From assembly GCA_002498925.1 (NCBI GenBank), contig DAJH01000030.1, forward strand, positions 611-51,122: DNA of 50,512 nucleotides, written 5' to 3'. Each line of letters opens with the position of its first letter. Position 1 is the stretch's first letter. The notes under the pieces are model-generated. The model was given only the letters and a program-made list of their open reading frames with translations, had not been told where the DNA came from and did not search any database. Positions 31,567-40,884 of the stretch are shown here, piece by piece. Made by a program: the position numbers and the translations under genes. This stretch comes from Euryarchaeota archaeon UBA173. Lineage in GTDB: Archaea; Thermoplasmatota; Poseidoniia; Poseidoniales; Thalassarchaeaceae.

Positions 31567-34500
31567 ATGGAGGAGTATCTTCTAGATTGCTTGGAGATGC
31601 TCAGTAGGGCGGGCGATGATGAAGTTAGGCGAAAAAAGGAGATTGCCAAATCTCCATCATGGGAATTATTGGACGTCGAATGGAAGGCCCTAGCTATGAT
31701 CGGAGCCAGTAAGGCTGCAGGAGAACAAGTAGGAATCGAGGCCGAAGCTGGAGGTGTTTCTCGGACTAGGAGAGTAGGCAGGAGAGGGGGTAGAGGCCGA
31801 GTTCGAGGAATAGAGGACAGGGTCGCCTCACCCCAGAGTGTGATTGGGAGCACCCTCCCGGCGGGTTATCGATTATCTGTTCTAATTATTCAGAAACACC
31901 GGATGAAGGGTGCTTGGGACCATAGCATTGATTCGGAGATGGATTCGATCAGGAGGGAGTGTGAGATTGGGGTCCATCCAGTATGGGAGAGAATGGCGAG
32001 GGAGTCGCCCCTACTAGCTGAGATGGGTTTGTTTCCTGTAGTTCAGCCAGAAGGCGATTCGGGGGATTTAGGCGCTTGGATAGAGGGGGCGTTGTTTGAT
32101 CATGGGGACTTCTCTTCTCTTCGGGGGTGGCTAGACAAAGATGTTCCACTGGTCCTTGCTGCCTCTCAGATGAAAGCACTGAAAAGAATCCAACGAGATC
32201 TGACGGGAAAGCCTCGTCCCTCTGAGTGGGAAGGGTGGATGTCTCCGTCCCTAGAGGGAATGAAGGAGGAGGGGGCTCTCTTGGAAGGGGTTATTCTAGC
32301 TGCATGCGGCTCTGCACGTGCACTGCCTGTGCTGGACGGGGCAAAGGGAGATTGTTCTCTGGTCTCTTCTAAACACGCTGAGCTAATTAGAGCTAGAATG
32401 GGCGACTTCTCCACTTGGGACAAAACATCCACATCTACTGGTACTGATGGGTTATCGGTCGCATTGAGAGTAGAGGCTTGGAAGTCCTTCGACGATAGTA
32501 CCGGTTCCTCCTCATTGAATGAAAAGATTAGTGGGGCTGAGTTGCTCAGTGGTCTTGGATTGGAAATTCCAAACTCCCTGAGATGGTCGATTTCGGATGA
32601 TTTGATTGCCTCGGGGAAGAAGGAGCAGGCTATTGGATACGTTGCTGGTGCGAGTCTTTCCTCTGGAGAGAATGTTGCTTCTTGTTTGGAGTTGCTAACG
32701 CTGGATGACAATGGAGAGATCAGTCTCTCCTTGAAAAGATACATCGATGAGACCTCAGATGAAGATGGGGTCCTGATGATTCTAAGACATGATGATGTCA
32801 GCAGTTCAATACGACTACACGCGGCGAATAAGCTAACTTCCCGGGATTCCATCAGACATACGGATGACGTGCTTTCTGCATTCACCAGAACTGCTGAAAT
32901 TAGAGGTCTGGCAAATTCTCTGATTGGAGACAAATCCCTGCCTAGGGCTTATCCCTTCAGAATGATGATGGTTTGGCACATGGTAGGTGCTGAAGAAGCA
33001 ACAGGAATTATGAGAGCTCTTGAAGAAGCACGGAGAATCTCACTATATTCAATTGATGAGGCGGAAGAAGATGAGGTGCTTAGTGAGGTTAGCATAGGAC
33101 TAATTTCACTACTGGACGGGATTAGTGGCAATCTTGAGCCTGTAAACAAAAAGCTTGACCACAAGGGCGAGAGGGCACTGAACGAGATACGAAATGCGCT
33201 TTCCCCCGAGGGAGACGATGTTGTGCGAGAAAAAAGCGTAGAGGCGCTCAAAAACTCCGTTGAGAACACCGACTTGGAGACTATTGAGAGGGGTCTTTTC
33301 AGTGCCTTGATTAACGCATTGATACTGAATAGGGCGGCTCTCGATCTTCAGAGTGGCGAGGATTCAAGGAGGGAGTCGGCGATATCCTCCCTGGAAGAGT
33401 TGGTTTCAGTAGAACGTGTTTCCATGAAAACAATCAGGTTTGCTTCTGATTTGGTTTTCGAGCACAGGATTGGGATTGAAGGCCTAGATTCTTGGTACAA
33501 TGAGAAAAATAGGAGTGCTATGGAACACCATGTAGTACGAGCTTCACTACTGGAAAGCAGGGGGGAGTTTGCTAGTTCTGCTTGGTCGCATAGAGAGGCG
33601 GCAATGAGGACGATGGAAGGGGATCTGGAGAAATCCGCGACTTTCCTGAGGCGTTCGCTCATCTCATTCGCCCACGGGGGCTGCTGGAAGGACGCAGTTT
33701 CATTGATGGACGAATATCCGACGATCTCCGCCTCTGTAACAAAGAGGTTCAAGCTGTACCTGAGAGTTTGCTTGGATCAGATAGAGGGCAGGAGCCCTGA
33801 AGCAACGTCCAGGATTATTGAGTATGTTTCTAATGACGTAGAAAATGGAGAAGAAGGATCGGATTCGAGAATGGAGTCTTTGGAGTCGTTATTGATGTAT
33901 CCAGATGAGCGTCGACTCCCGGCCGAACTATTCAGGGGCAGAGTGAAGGCCGCCAAGAGGAAGTTGAGCCATTCCACGCAGTCTACAATGAGTCAATTGG
34001 ATATTGATTTTGAATCACAAATGAGAGAGGGAGATAGTGTAGATAAGAGAGACAGGGTCTTGAAGCTAGTTACAATCATCGAGCAGATATCAGAGGAGAG
34101 CTCTATCAGGGGCCTACGCCTGTTTGAAAGGGCGATTGGTTCCGGAAAGTTCGACGAGGCAGAGAACAAGCGTCTCAGAAATTCCCAGAGGATCCTCTAT
34201 ACGAGAAAAAGGGATATTATCTCCATACGGGAAAGAAAGAATCTCAAGTCACTCTCTCTAAGGCCTCTGGTCTTTATCGACACAAATATCTTGATTGACG
34301 CACTAAAGGACGATCTCCTGAGAGAAATTTCTGGAGACAGCCTTGGTACCTTGGATTGGACTGTGGACAGGGCGTTTCACTGGATGATAAGAAGGAGAGG
34401 GGATGCGGATGAGGTATTGTTATCCATCCCTAAGGCCGCCAAGAGAGAGTTCCTGAATAGAACGAAGAATCCAGATTCTGTACTAGGACTGTTTGACAAC

Positions 34501-34932
34501 ACGTATATCGATAGGCGGGTTTGGTCTGAGAGGGTTTCAGAATCACTACTCAAAGAGAGGGTGGAAGGAGTCCTATCGGATTTCCAAAACTGGGAAAGCG
34601 ACGTTGACAATATGCAGATGTCGGAAGTAGATTTGGAGGATTTCCTAGTCGGACATGAAGACATTTTCAGAATTGTCGATCAGCATAAGAGGGAGCGGCA
34701 TGACGAGGTGGCCACAAGAACTGAAATTGATGGGGCTGAAATATACCCTGAAATGGGGGACTGCGAAATTATGAGAGAGGCGGCGGTAGTAGCCAATGGA
34801 ACCCATGCGGGAATAGGCAGTATTGTAGTGGCTACGAGGGACTCCGATTTCAAGTTGGTATCTAGGGCGTTGGAAGAACGTTTTGGATTCGGAGTGGTGG
34901 GGGACGCGCAGCAACTTAGGCTGCTTAGCTAA
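31567..34932 (+). CDS. Large alpha-solenoid protein with C-terminal PIN nuclease domain
   Basis: 1,121 residues, family not recognised as a whole. An Arg/Gly-rich patch (SRTRRVGRRGGRGRVRG, about residues 65-81) suggests nucleic-acid contact. Residues about 100-880 look like irregular helical repeats of HEAT/TPR type, with no enzymatic motif. From about 898 a PIN domain begins: VFIDTNILIDAL (D905), E961 in KREFLNR, D1065 in GDCEIMREA and D1092/D1094 in ATRDSDFKL, so the metal-binding acids are complete. PIN domains cut single-stranded RNA. An RNase guided or regulated by a scaffold is inferred. It stands alone between convergent neighbours, with no small antitoxin gene, so it is not a VapC pair. 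The stop interlocks (CTAA) with the convergent NMO gene. Confidence 0.75.
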   Translation: MEEYLLDCLEMLSRAGDDEVRRKKEIAKSPSWELLDVEWKALAMIGASKAAGEQVGIEAEAGGVSRTRRVGRRGGRGRVRGIEDRVASPQSVIGSTLPAGYRLSVLIIQKHRMKGAWDHSIDSEMDSIRRECEIGVHPVWERMARESPLLAEMGLFPVVQPEGDSGDLGAWIEGALFDHGDFSSLRGWLDKDVPLVLAASQMKALKRIQRDLTGKPRPSEWEGWMSPSLEGMKEEGALLEGVILAACGSARALPVLDGAKGDCSLVSSKHAELIRARMGDFSTWDKTSTSTGTDGLSVALRVEAWKSFDDSTGSSSLNEKISGAELLSGLGLEIPNSLRWSISDDLIASGKKEQAIGYVAGASLSSGENVASCLELLTLDDNGEISLSLKRYIDETSDEDGVLMILRHDDVSSSIRLHAANKLTSRDSIRHTDDVLSAFTRTAEIRGLANSLIGDKSLPRAYPFRMMMVWHMVGAEEATGIMRALEEARRISLYSIDEAEEDEVLSEVSIGLISLLDGISGNLEPVNKKLDHKGERALNEIRNALSPEGDDVVREKSVEALKNSVENTDLETIERGLFSALINALILNRAALDLQSGEDSRRESAISSLEELVSVERVSMKTIRFASDLVFEHRIGIEGLDSWYNEKNRSAMEHHVVRASLLESRGEFASSAWSHREAAMRTMEGDLEKSATFLRRSLISFAHGGCWKDAVSLMDEYPTISASVTKRFKLYLRVCLDQIEGRSPEATSRIIEYVSNDVENGEEGSDSRMESLESLLMYPDERRLPAELFRGRVKAAKRKLSHSTQSTMSQLDIDFESQMREGDSVDKRDRVLKLVTIIEQISEESSIRGLRLFERAIGSGKFDEAENKRLRNSQRILYTRKRDIISIRERKNLKSLSLRPLVFIDTNILIDALKDDLLREISGDSLGTLDWTVDRAFHWMIRRRGDADEVLLSIPKAAKREFLNRTKNPDSVLGLFDNTYIDRRVWSERVSESLLKERVEGVLSDFQNWESDVDNMQMSEVDLEDFLVGHEDIFRIVDQHKRERHDEVATRTEIDGAEIYPEMGDCEIMREAAVVANGTHAGIGSIVVATRDSDFKLVSRALEERFGFGVVGDAQQLRLLS

Positions 34933-35936
34933 TCTTCGTTTAGATTGCTATTAGACTCCAGAGATTCCCCCAATCTCCTCATTATCGTAGTTGCAGATTC
35001 AACGCTATCCACTGTCTCGACGCTCTTCCCAGCAGACCAGAGATCCTTAGAGGAGTTTTTCTTTCCTCTGGCAAGGGCCCTCATCCTCCAGAAAGAGATT
35101 CCTGTGATCAATACCCTGGTCCTGTGCTTGAATCTGCTATTGAGGAGTTTTCTGATCAGCCAGTTGTTGTGCTGCTTCGTTCCGCTCGTGCTGATCACTG
35201 CAATGGGCACTCCTGTGAGTTTAGTAGTCCATGTGATGTCTTCTTCCTTAGCTTCCACGATGGCGTCCTTGTAGTCCTGGGGGGTAGTGCACTCGTCGGT
35301 CGCGATGAACCTGGTTCCCATCTGGACTCCCGCGTACCCCATCTCCAAAGCTTCATTCAACTCTATTTCACTCCCAATTCCACCTGCACAGATCAATGGG
35401 ACGCCGAGATCTGAAAGATCCTCATACATCTCTTGCATCGACATTTCTCCTAGATGCCCTCCTGCTCTATCATTGACGCAAATCAGTCCATCAACGCCAC
35501 AATCAATCCCCTTCTTTGCGTGAAACCTATTCGTAACGTCGTGGTAGACGACTCCCCCTTTGGCGTGAACCCTCTCGCAAACCCAGTCTGGCTTTCCCAG
35601 GGATGTTACGAAGAACCTGATTCCTTCGTCCAAGGCTATATCGATCCACTCGGACATTCTCTGTAGATACTTGTCACTACCCTTCTCGATCAGGGCATTG
35701 AAGCCTATTGGCTTGGAAGTGAGTGTTCTAATATGGCGTATTGCAGACCTCAGTCCTTCTTTGGTGTCTGGCTTGTCGTATCCATGAACCATAGTTGCGG
35801 AAACAGGTTGCACAATGGCAATGCCCCCTCCTTCCGAAGCGGCTGCAACGAGTTCTGGATTAGAGCAGGGGTACATTGCGCCACAGATTATTGGATATTC
35901 AATACCAGTATCCTGGGTTAATCTGGTGCTGATCAT
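34929..35936 (-). CDS. Nitronate monooxygenase / 2-nitropropane dioxygenase family flavoprotein
   Basis: 335 residues. TIM-barrel FMN enzyme: IICGAMYPCSNPELVAAAS at the first strand, GFNALIEK, NDRAGGHLGEMS with the catalytic-type His, then CAGGIGSEIELNEAL and GYAGVQMGTRFIATDE as the phosphate-binding glycine loops. Family members oxidise nitronates or act as enoyl-reductase-like proteins. Being the last gene of the beta-oxidation operon (four bases after the DUF4442 gene) suggests a role linked to acyl-CoA chemistry or detoxification, which is inference. Confidence 0.88.
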   Translation of the reverse strand: MISTRLTQDTGIEYPIICGAMYPCSNPELVAAASEGGGIAIVQPVSATMVHGYDKPDTKEGLRSAIRHIRTLTSKPIGFNALIEKGSDKYLQRMSEWIDIALDEGIRFFVTSLGKPDWVCERVHAKGGVVYHDVTNRFHAKKGIDCGVDGLICVNDRAGGHLGEMSMQEMYEDLSDLGVPLICAGGIGSEIELNEALEMGYAGVQMGTRFIATDECTTPQDYKDAIVEAKEEDITWTTKLTGVPIAVISTSGTKQHNNWLIRKLLNSRFKHRTRVLITGISFWRMRALARGKKNSSKDLWSAGKSVETVDSVESATTIMRRLGESLESNSNLNED

Positions 35937-35940
35937 CTAT

Positions 35941-36444
35941 TCACGTCCTACCCATCACGAGGAAGTTCCACTTGAAGACCCATTCTGATACTACTTCTCC
36001 GGAGGGGTCCCTTCCTATAGAAACGAAGTCCCTCTCGACCGCTTCGCCTGTCTCCATGCTCTCTTCAATTGCCTGGCGCGCAGCGGCCACGTCGTTGCAA
36101 GTGAATGTGATTCTGCCCTTGGCTCTCTTGGTGAACTTGGCTTCCGTTCCAACCACGAACATCCTGAGCTTCTCTGGCATGGACCTAGACATGGCGAAGG
36201 GAGCGGCTCCAGTCGCTAATTCAGCACCCATTCCCTGGACCGCCCAATACATCGTCTTGAAGGGGTTCTGGGTCCTCCAACCACCCGGGAGAGAAGTCAC
36301 GCATGATTCATGGTCCAGAATATCCATTCTGAGCCCCGCAAACCAAGCAGTTGGCATGGACATAGCTGTGAATGTTCTAAACTTCATCCGGCTCTTCAAT
36401 CCCCTGAATTCAGAGTTGAGTTTGGTGTCATCTATTGGCACCAA
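35941..36444 (-). CDS. DUF4442 hotdog-fold protein (possible acyl-CoA thioesterase)
   Basis: 167 residues. LRMDILDHESCVTSLPGGW, NPFKTMYWAVQGMGAELATG and the C-terminal EWVFKWNFLV fit the DUF4442/YiiD-type hotdog family, related to PaaI thioesterases. No ATG fits the start: TTG 36444 or GTG 36441 is used, with GGGGGA a few bases upstream. Set eight bases after the ACBP gene within the fatty-acid operon, it may release free CoA from stalled acyl-CoAs. Catalysis is not shown by sequence. Confidence 0.75.
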   Translation of the reverse strand: MVPIDDTKLNSEFRGLKSRMKFRTFTAMSMPTAWFAGLRMDILDHESCVTSLPGGWRTQNPFKTMYWAVQGMGAELATGAAPFAMSRSMPEKLRMFVVGTEAKFTKRAKGRITFTCNDVAAARQAIEESMETGEAVERDFVSIGRDPSGEVVSEWVFKWNFLVMGRT

Positions 36445-36452
36445 AATTCCCC

Positions 36453-36725
36453 CTAGTCAATACTCATCAGTGAGTCGACTATCTCACAGTATCTTTCCAT
36501 GGCATCTGACTCACTGGTGCCAGAGATTGAGTTCCATGCCTTCCATTTCGCCCTTTCTTTCAGGCCTCCCTTGGGTCTACCCTCACAGTCGCCCTCTGTG
36601 GCCTGCTTGAAGAGGGCATAGAGATCCAGGAGTTGCTGGTTTGTGGGCCTTTCTGGGAGATTCCATACCTTCTTCGATGCACGCTTGAACTTTAGCCTAA
36701 GTGTCTGGCTTGCCTTGCCGGTCAT
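36453..36725 (-). CDS. Acyl-CoA-binding protein (ACBP)
   Basis: 90 residues, the exact size of eukaryotic ACBP. FKRASKKVWNLPERPTNQQL leads to LYALFKQATEGD, then KWKAWNSISGTSESDAMERY, covering the four-helix bundle and its CoA-binding Tyr, Lys and Trp. ACBPs hold long-chain acyl-CoA in the cytosol. Start ATG 36725 overlaps the stop of the acyl-CoA dehydrogenase gene (TGATG), so translation is coupled. ACBPs are universal in eukaryotes and scattered in bacteria, so a copy in an archaeal operon is notable. Confidence 0.93.
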   Translation of the reverse strand: MTGKASQTLRLKFKRASKKVWNLPERPTNQQLLDLYALFKQATEGDCEGRPKGGLKERAKWKAWNSISGTSESDAMERYCEIVDSLMSID

Positions 36726-38527
36726 CACATCATCTCCACGGGGTATTCCATGAGGTTCTTGTGGCCAGACTGTATCCTGGCTGCTAGTCCAACTGTTTCT
36801 GGGAATATTCTCTTGAAGAAGTACCTAGCACTGGCGATTTTTGCATCGTAGAATGGTTCTCCTTTCTTCTCAAGACTGATTTTAGCCATCCTGGCCCACA
36901 TATAGGCAAGTAGTACGTTTCCGAAGTACCGGCAGTAGTCGGTTGCCCCTGCGGCTAGGAAGTGAGGGTTGGCTTGCCCTTCAGCTATCATCAACAAAGT
37001 GAGTTGCTGAAGCCCCCTTACGCCCTGATGGAGTGGCTTGTTGAACTCCGCCATCTCTGGAGTTTTCTTGTTCTCCTCGATGAACTCGGTTAATGGCCAC
37101 ATGAGGTATCTTAGGTTCTTGCCCATGTTCTGGGTGATTTTTCTTCCTGCTAGGTCGAGCGCCTGAATCCCGTTCGTGCCCTCCCAAATCTTGGAAATTC
37201 TAACATCCCTGTAAAACTGCTCGACTCCGTATTCGGAACAATACCCGGCCCCGCCCATTACTTGCATACAGGTGCTGGCTGACTCACATCCCAGATCCGT
37301 GAAATGGGCTTTGACGATGGGTGTGAACATGGCGACCAGTGCTTCGGCCATCTCTGCCTCCTCCTTATCCTCGCTATTCATCTGGTCCAGGAGGATGCCG
37401 GTCCAAGCCGCTAGTGCCCTACAGCCTTCGGTGTTCACCTTCGCCTCTAACAGCATCCTTCTGACATCAGGGTGGACGAGGATATTGTCGGCACTCTCGT
37501 TAGGCTCCTGCGGACCCTTCAGATCCCGTCCCTGGCGTCTGTCCTTGGCCCATGCCAGTGAATTCTGGTATGCGATCTCGGCGAGACCGATTCCCATCAT
37601 CCCAGTTGCGAGTCGCTCTCTGTTCATCATCTCGAACATCAATGGCATGCCGTTGTGTAAATCTCCGACCCTCCATCCTACGCTATCATCGAAATTCATT
37701 ACGCACGTTGGAGATGCGTGGATTCCCATCTTCTCCTCGCTACCAGAGCAGGTTACACCATTGTGATTAGAGCTGATCTCGTGGGACAGTCCCTCAAATC
37801 CTCCTGATTCCCACTCAGATGGGAGGTACTTGGGAACGAGGAACAGGGAAATCCCCTTTGTCCCCTCTGGGGCCCCGGGAGTCTTCGCGAGAACGAGGTG
37901 GACGATGTTCTCAGACATGTCGTGCTCCCCGTACGTAATGAAAATCTTGGTTCCCGTGACCCTGTATGAGCCGTCATCCTGGGGGACTGCCTTGGTTGAG
38001 ATGATGCCGAGATCTGTACCAGCGTGTGGTTCCGTGAGACACATGGTGCCCGCCCACTTTCCAGAGGCGAGTTTTGAGGCGAAGTAGTCAATGAGTTCTC
38101 TTTCTCCGTGCTCCACAAGAACGTCGTAGACGCCCAATGTTAGGGCTGGAAGGACGCTCATTGCCATATTTGTCGAGGTTCCGATCTCCGCCCATGTGAC
38201 GGTTTGGAAGAATAATGGCACCCCCATTCCACCATGCTCTGTCTTGCATGCCGTGGAAAGCCAGCCGCCCTCTATACTCTCGTTGTAAGCAGATTTGAAC
38301 TCCTCGGGCATGAAAATATTGCCGTCGTCGAACTTCAGACCCACCCTATCTCCTAATTGGTTGATTGGGAGCCAGACCTCCTTCGCATGCTCTGCCCATC
38401 CCTCTGTAAGCATTGAAAGGAAGTCTGAGTCGAAGTCGTATCCTAGATTCTGAACGATGGGTAATGCGTCGAACATCTCGTTGAACAGGAACTCGTAGTC
38501 CCTTATTGGTGCATTGTACTCTACCAT
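36725..38527 (-). CDS. Acyl-CoA dehydrogenase, long (about 600-residue) type
   Basis: 600 residues with N-terminal extension (YNAPIRDYEFLFNEMFDALP), the FAD-binding core (GTMCLTEPHAGTDLG, TGTKIFITYGEHDMSENIVH), a C-terminal dehydrogenase helix bundle with the catalytic Glu in KIWEGTNGIQALDL, and a final helical domain as in the PF12418/PF12806 group. It makes the trans-2 double bond of acyl-CoA and passes electrons to ETF. It lies nine bases downstream of the HCDH-ECH gene and overlaps ACBP. No etfAB is in the window. Confidence 0.95.
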   Translation of the reverse strand: MVEYNAPIRDYEFLFNEMFDALPIVQNLGYDFDSDFLSMLTEGWAEHAKEVWLPINQLGDRVGLKFDDGNIFMPEEFKSAYNESIEGGWLSTACKTEHGGMGVPLFFQTVTWAEIGTSTNMAMSVLPALTLGVYDVLVEHGERELIDYFASKLASGKWAGTMCLTEPHAGTDLGIISTKAVPQDDGSYRVTGTKIFITYGEHDMSENIVHLVLAKTPGAPEGTKGISLFLVPKYLPSEWESGGFEGLSHEISSNHNGVTCSGSEEKMGIHASPTCVMNFDDSVGWRVGDLHNGMPLMFEMMNRERLATGMMGIGLAEIAYQNSLAWAKDRRQGRDLKGPQEPNESADNILVHPDVRRMLLEAKVNTEGCRALAAWTGILLDQMNSEDKEEAEMAEALVAMFTPIVKAHFTDLGCESASTCMQVMGGAGYCSEYGVEQFYRDVRISKIWEGTNGIQALDLAGRKITQNMGKNLRYLMWPLTEFIEENKKTPEMAEFNKPLHQGVRGLQQLTLLMIAEGQANPHFLAAGATDYCRYFGNVLLAYMWARMAKISLEKKGEPFYDAKIASARYFFKRIFPETVGLAARIQSGHKNLMEYPVEMM

Positions 38528-38536
38528 TCTCTCGCC

Positions 38537-40876
38537 TCAATTCCTCAATGGCTTGCCGGTCTCAAGCATGTGTTGCATTCTGTCTAGGGTGTCGGGATGT
38601 CTCCCAAGCCTCGCAATTGCCGATTTTTCCATGGCTAGGATGTCGTCTTCCTCCAAACTCTCAGTCATGTCCGTATCGCCTCCTGAGAGTATCTCCGCTA
38701 GAGCGGTGGCGACAACCACATCATGAGGGGTTGCCATTCCTGAGAGGGCTAGGTCGTTCAGGGCGAGTTGCAGGCCGGCCATGCCAGTGGGCCCCGGGAG
38801 TGAGTAGTTTCTCGGCTCAGGGGGTTCGTAATCCTCAGAGAGTTCCATTACCCGTGCCTTGGCGTCTGCTAGAAGTCTGTCCCTGTTCATTGTGATTCGA
38901 TCTTCGGGGCCGATGAATCCCATTGATCGGGCCTGTTCTGCAGACTTTGCTACTTGTGCCGTTCCGATGTACTCGAATGCCTTCATCACAGGGCCCATCG
39001 GGCCTTTGCTAGCCAGACCGAAGTCATTGAGTCTGCCCAGAAGCTCCTTGCACCCTCCCCATGCGGGGATTATCCCAACACCGACCTCAACCAGACCGAC
39101 ATATGACTCAGAGTGGGCTTGGACTGCATCGCAGTGCATCAGAACCTCGGCACCGCCTCCCAGACACATGCCAGCGGAAGCAGCGACGATGGGGACTTCG
39201 GAGTACTTGACCGTCTGATACGTGTCCTGCCCTAGTCCGATGAAGTCCTCTAGGTCCTTCCAAGCAGCCAGGTTCGCAGCGAACAGCGCTAGTCCGAGGT
39301 TTGCTCCCGCGCAGAAATTTGAGGCGTCGTTTCCGATGACTATCCCCTTCATTCCCTCTGATTCGGCCATATCGACTGCATTGAGTAGCATCTCCATATT
39401 CATGGGGTCCATGGCATTCATCTTGGTATGGTACTCAACCAAGAGGACATCGTCACCCATATCCCAAATACTGGCGGATCCGTTTCTCTTCAGAGGTTTT
39501 CCTCTCCTCTTGAGGTCTGCCACGTTCAGAGTCTCTTCGGGTCTGTCTACGACGACCATTTCTCCACTTGGGGAGAGTCGTGTGATTTCTCCGTCCTCTA
39601 TCCCGTAGAATGAGCCCTTCTCAGCGGCTAGAGAGAGGAAGCTTGGAACCTCCCTTCCTGTGGCCTTCAGTCTCTCGACCATTGAGGAGGCTCCGATTGA
39701 GTCCATCATCTCGAATGGCCCTCTCTTCCAGTTGTAACCGACCTTCATCGCACCGTCGATTGAGTAGATGTCATCACTGACATCTGGAACTATGTGCGCT
39801 GCGTACGATAGGGAGTCGAGGAGGACGTCCGTTACGAGTCTGGCGCCGTCGTCATCGCAGTCCATCAGAGGTGCTAGACCTCTCTTGCCCATCTTAGCCG
39901 AGGGGAACGCGGCCCTGCGGTTGGCTGTCTTGTACTCACCGTTGGAGAGGTCCCTAGCCTCCTTGACCTTCTTTCCGCCCTCGCGGTTTAGCCGGTAGAA
40001 ACCGCCCTTGCCCTTTCTCCCAGTGTAACCATCCTCTATCATCGACATTACGATCTCCTCCCCGGTTCCGGCTATCTCGTGGAATGGGTCTCCATCGGGG
40101 AGATGCGATAGCAGGCTCTCAGTGACATGGGGAATCAGGTCAATCCCGACCAGGTCCATTAGGGCGAAGACTGCGGTCTTGGGGAGTCCGATTGGCCTTC
40201 CAAGCATAGCATCGGCCTGCTCTATGGATAGCCCGTGGTCCAAGGTGGCCTTGAAGGCCCTCTGGATGAAGTAGACGCCGAGCCTGTTGCCGATGAATCC
40301 GGGTCTGTCATTGCACATGGTGACCCTCTTGCCCAGGTTCAAATCTGCGAATGTGCAGAATCTCTCTACGACTGCCTCGTCGACCTCGGGAGCTGTCACT
40401 ACCTCCAGGAGAGGCAGGTATCTAGGCGGGTTGAAGAAGTGAGTGATGAGGAACCTGGAGGCGATATCGCCCGGTAGCTCGGAGACCAGTTCGGAGCGAG
40501 GCAGCGTGGAAGTGTTGGAGGAGAGTATTGTGTTGGGGCCGATATGCTTGGAGATATTTGAGTAGAGGGACCTCTTTATGTCGAGGTTCTCGATGATTAC
40601 CTCGACTACCCAATCGAAGTCCTTCAGTCGCTCTAGATCGTCCTCTATGTTACCAGCGGTGATTCTCTTGGCATTGCGCTTGTGCATGAGCATCTCCGGG
40701 TTTGACTTGTGCATCTTCTGGATCGCCCCCCTAGCAAGCGCGCTCCTATCCTCGGAGTCTTTTGGGACGATGTCGAGTAGGAGGACCTCGCATCCGGCAT
40801 TGGCACAGTGAGCAGCAATACCCGCGCCCATCACACCGCTACCGATGACGGCGACCCTCTCTATCGAACTGGACAT
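38537..40876 (-). CDS. 3-hydroxyacyl-CoA dehydrogenase / enoyl-CoA hydratase fusion (FadN-like order)
   Basis: 779 residues from ATG 40876. The dehydrogenase half comes first: NAD motif AVIGSGVMGAGIAAH (from residue 9), ILSSNTSTLP, and LITHFFNPPRYLPLLEVV with catalytic His, then a GRKGKGGFYRL C-terminal domain. The hydratase half follows from about 475: NFCAGANLGLALF oxyanion segment and LVEVGVGIIPAWGG with the catalytic Glu. This is the order of Bacillus FadN, opposite to E. coli FadB. It hydrates enoyl-CoA and oxidises the product to 3-ketoacyl-CoA. Eight bases separate it from the thiolase stop. Confidence 0.94.
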   Translation of the reverse strand: MSSSIERVAVIGSGVMGAGIAAHCANAGCEVLLLDIVPKDSEDRSALARGAIQKMHKSNPEMLMHKRNAKRITAGNIEDDLERLKDFDWVVEVIIENLDIKRSLYSNISKHIGPNTILSSNTSTLPRSELVSELPGDIASRFLITHFFNPPRYLPLLEVVTAPEVDEAVVERFCTFADLNLGKRVTMCNDRPGFIGNRLGVYFIQRAFKATLDHGLSIEQADAMLGRPIGLPKTAVFALMDLVGIDLIPHVTESLLSHLPDGDPFHEIAGTGEEIVMSMIEDGYTGRKGKGGFYRLNREGGKKVKEARDLSNGEYKTANRRAAFPSAKMGKRGLAPLMDCDDDGARLVTDVLLDSLSYAAHIVPDVSDDIYSIDGAMKVGYNWKRGPFEMMDSIGASSMVERLKATGREVPSFLSLAAEKGSFYGIEDGEITRLSPSGEMVVVDRPEETLNVADLKRRGKPLKRNGSASIWDMGDDVLLVEYHTKMNAMDPMNMEMLLNAVDMAESEGMKGIVIGNDASNFCAGANLGLALFAANLAAWKDLEDFIGLGQDTYQTVKYSEVPIVAASAGMCLGGGAEVLMHCDAVQAHSESYVGLVEVGVGIIPAWGGCKELLGRLNDFGLASKGPMGPVMKAFEYIGTAQVAKSAEQARSMGFIGPEDRITMNRDRLLADAKARVMELSEDYEPPEPRNYSLPGPTGMAGLQLALNDLALSGMATPHDVVVATALAEILSGGDTDMTESLEEDDILAMEKSAIARLGRHPDTLDRMQHMLETGKPLRN

Positions 40877-40884
40877 CGTAACAC

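Noticed and set aside
31567..34932. VapBC-type toxin-antitoxin
   Set aside because: The PIN domain is part of a 1,121-residue protein and no small DNA-binding antitoxin gene is adjacent.
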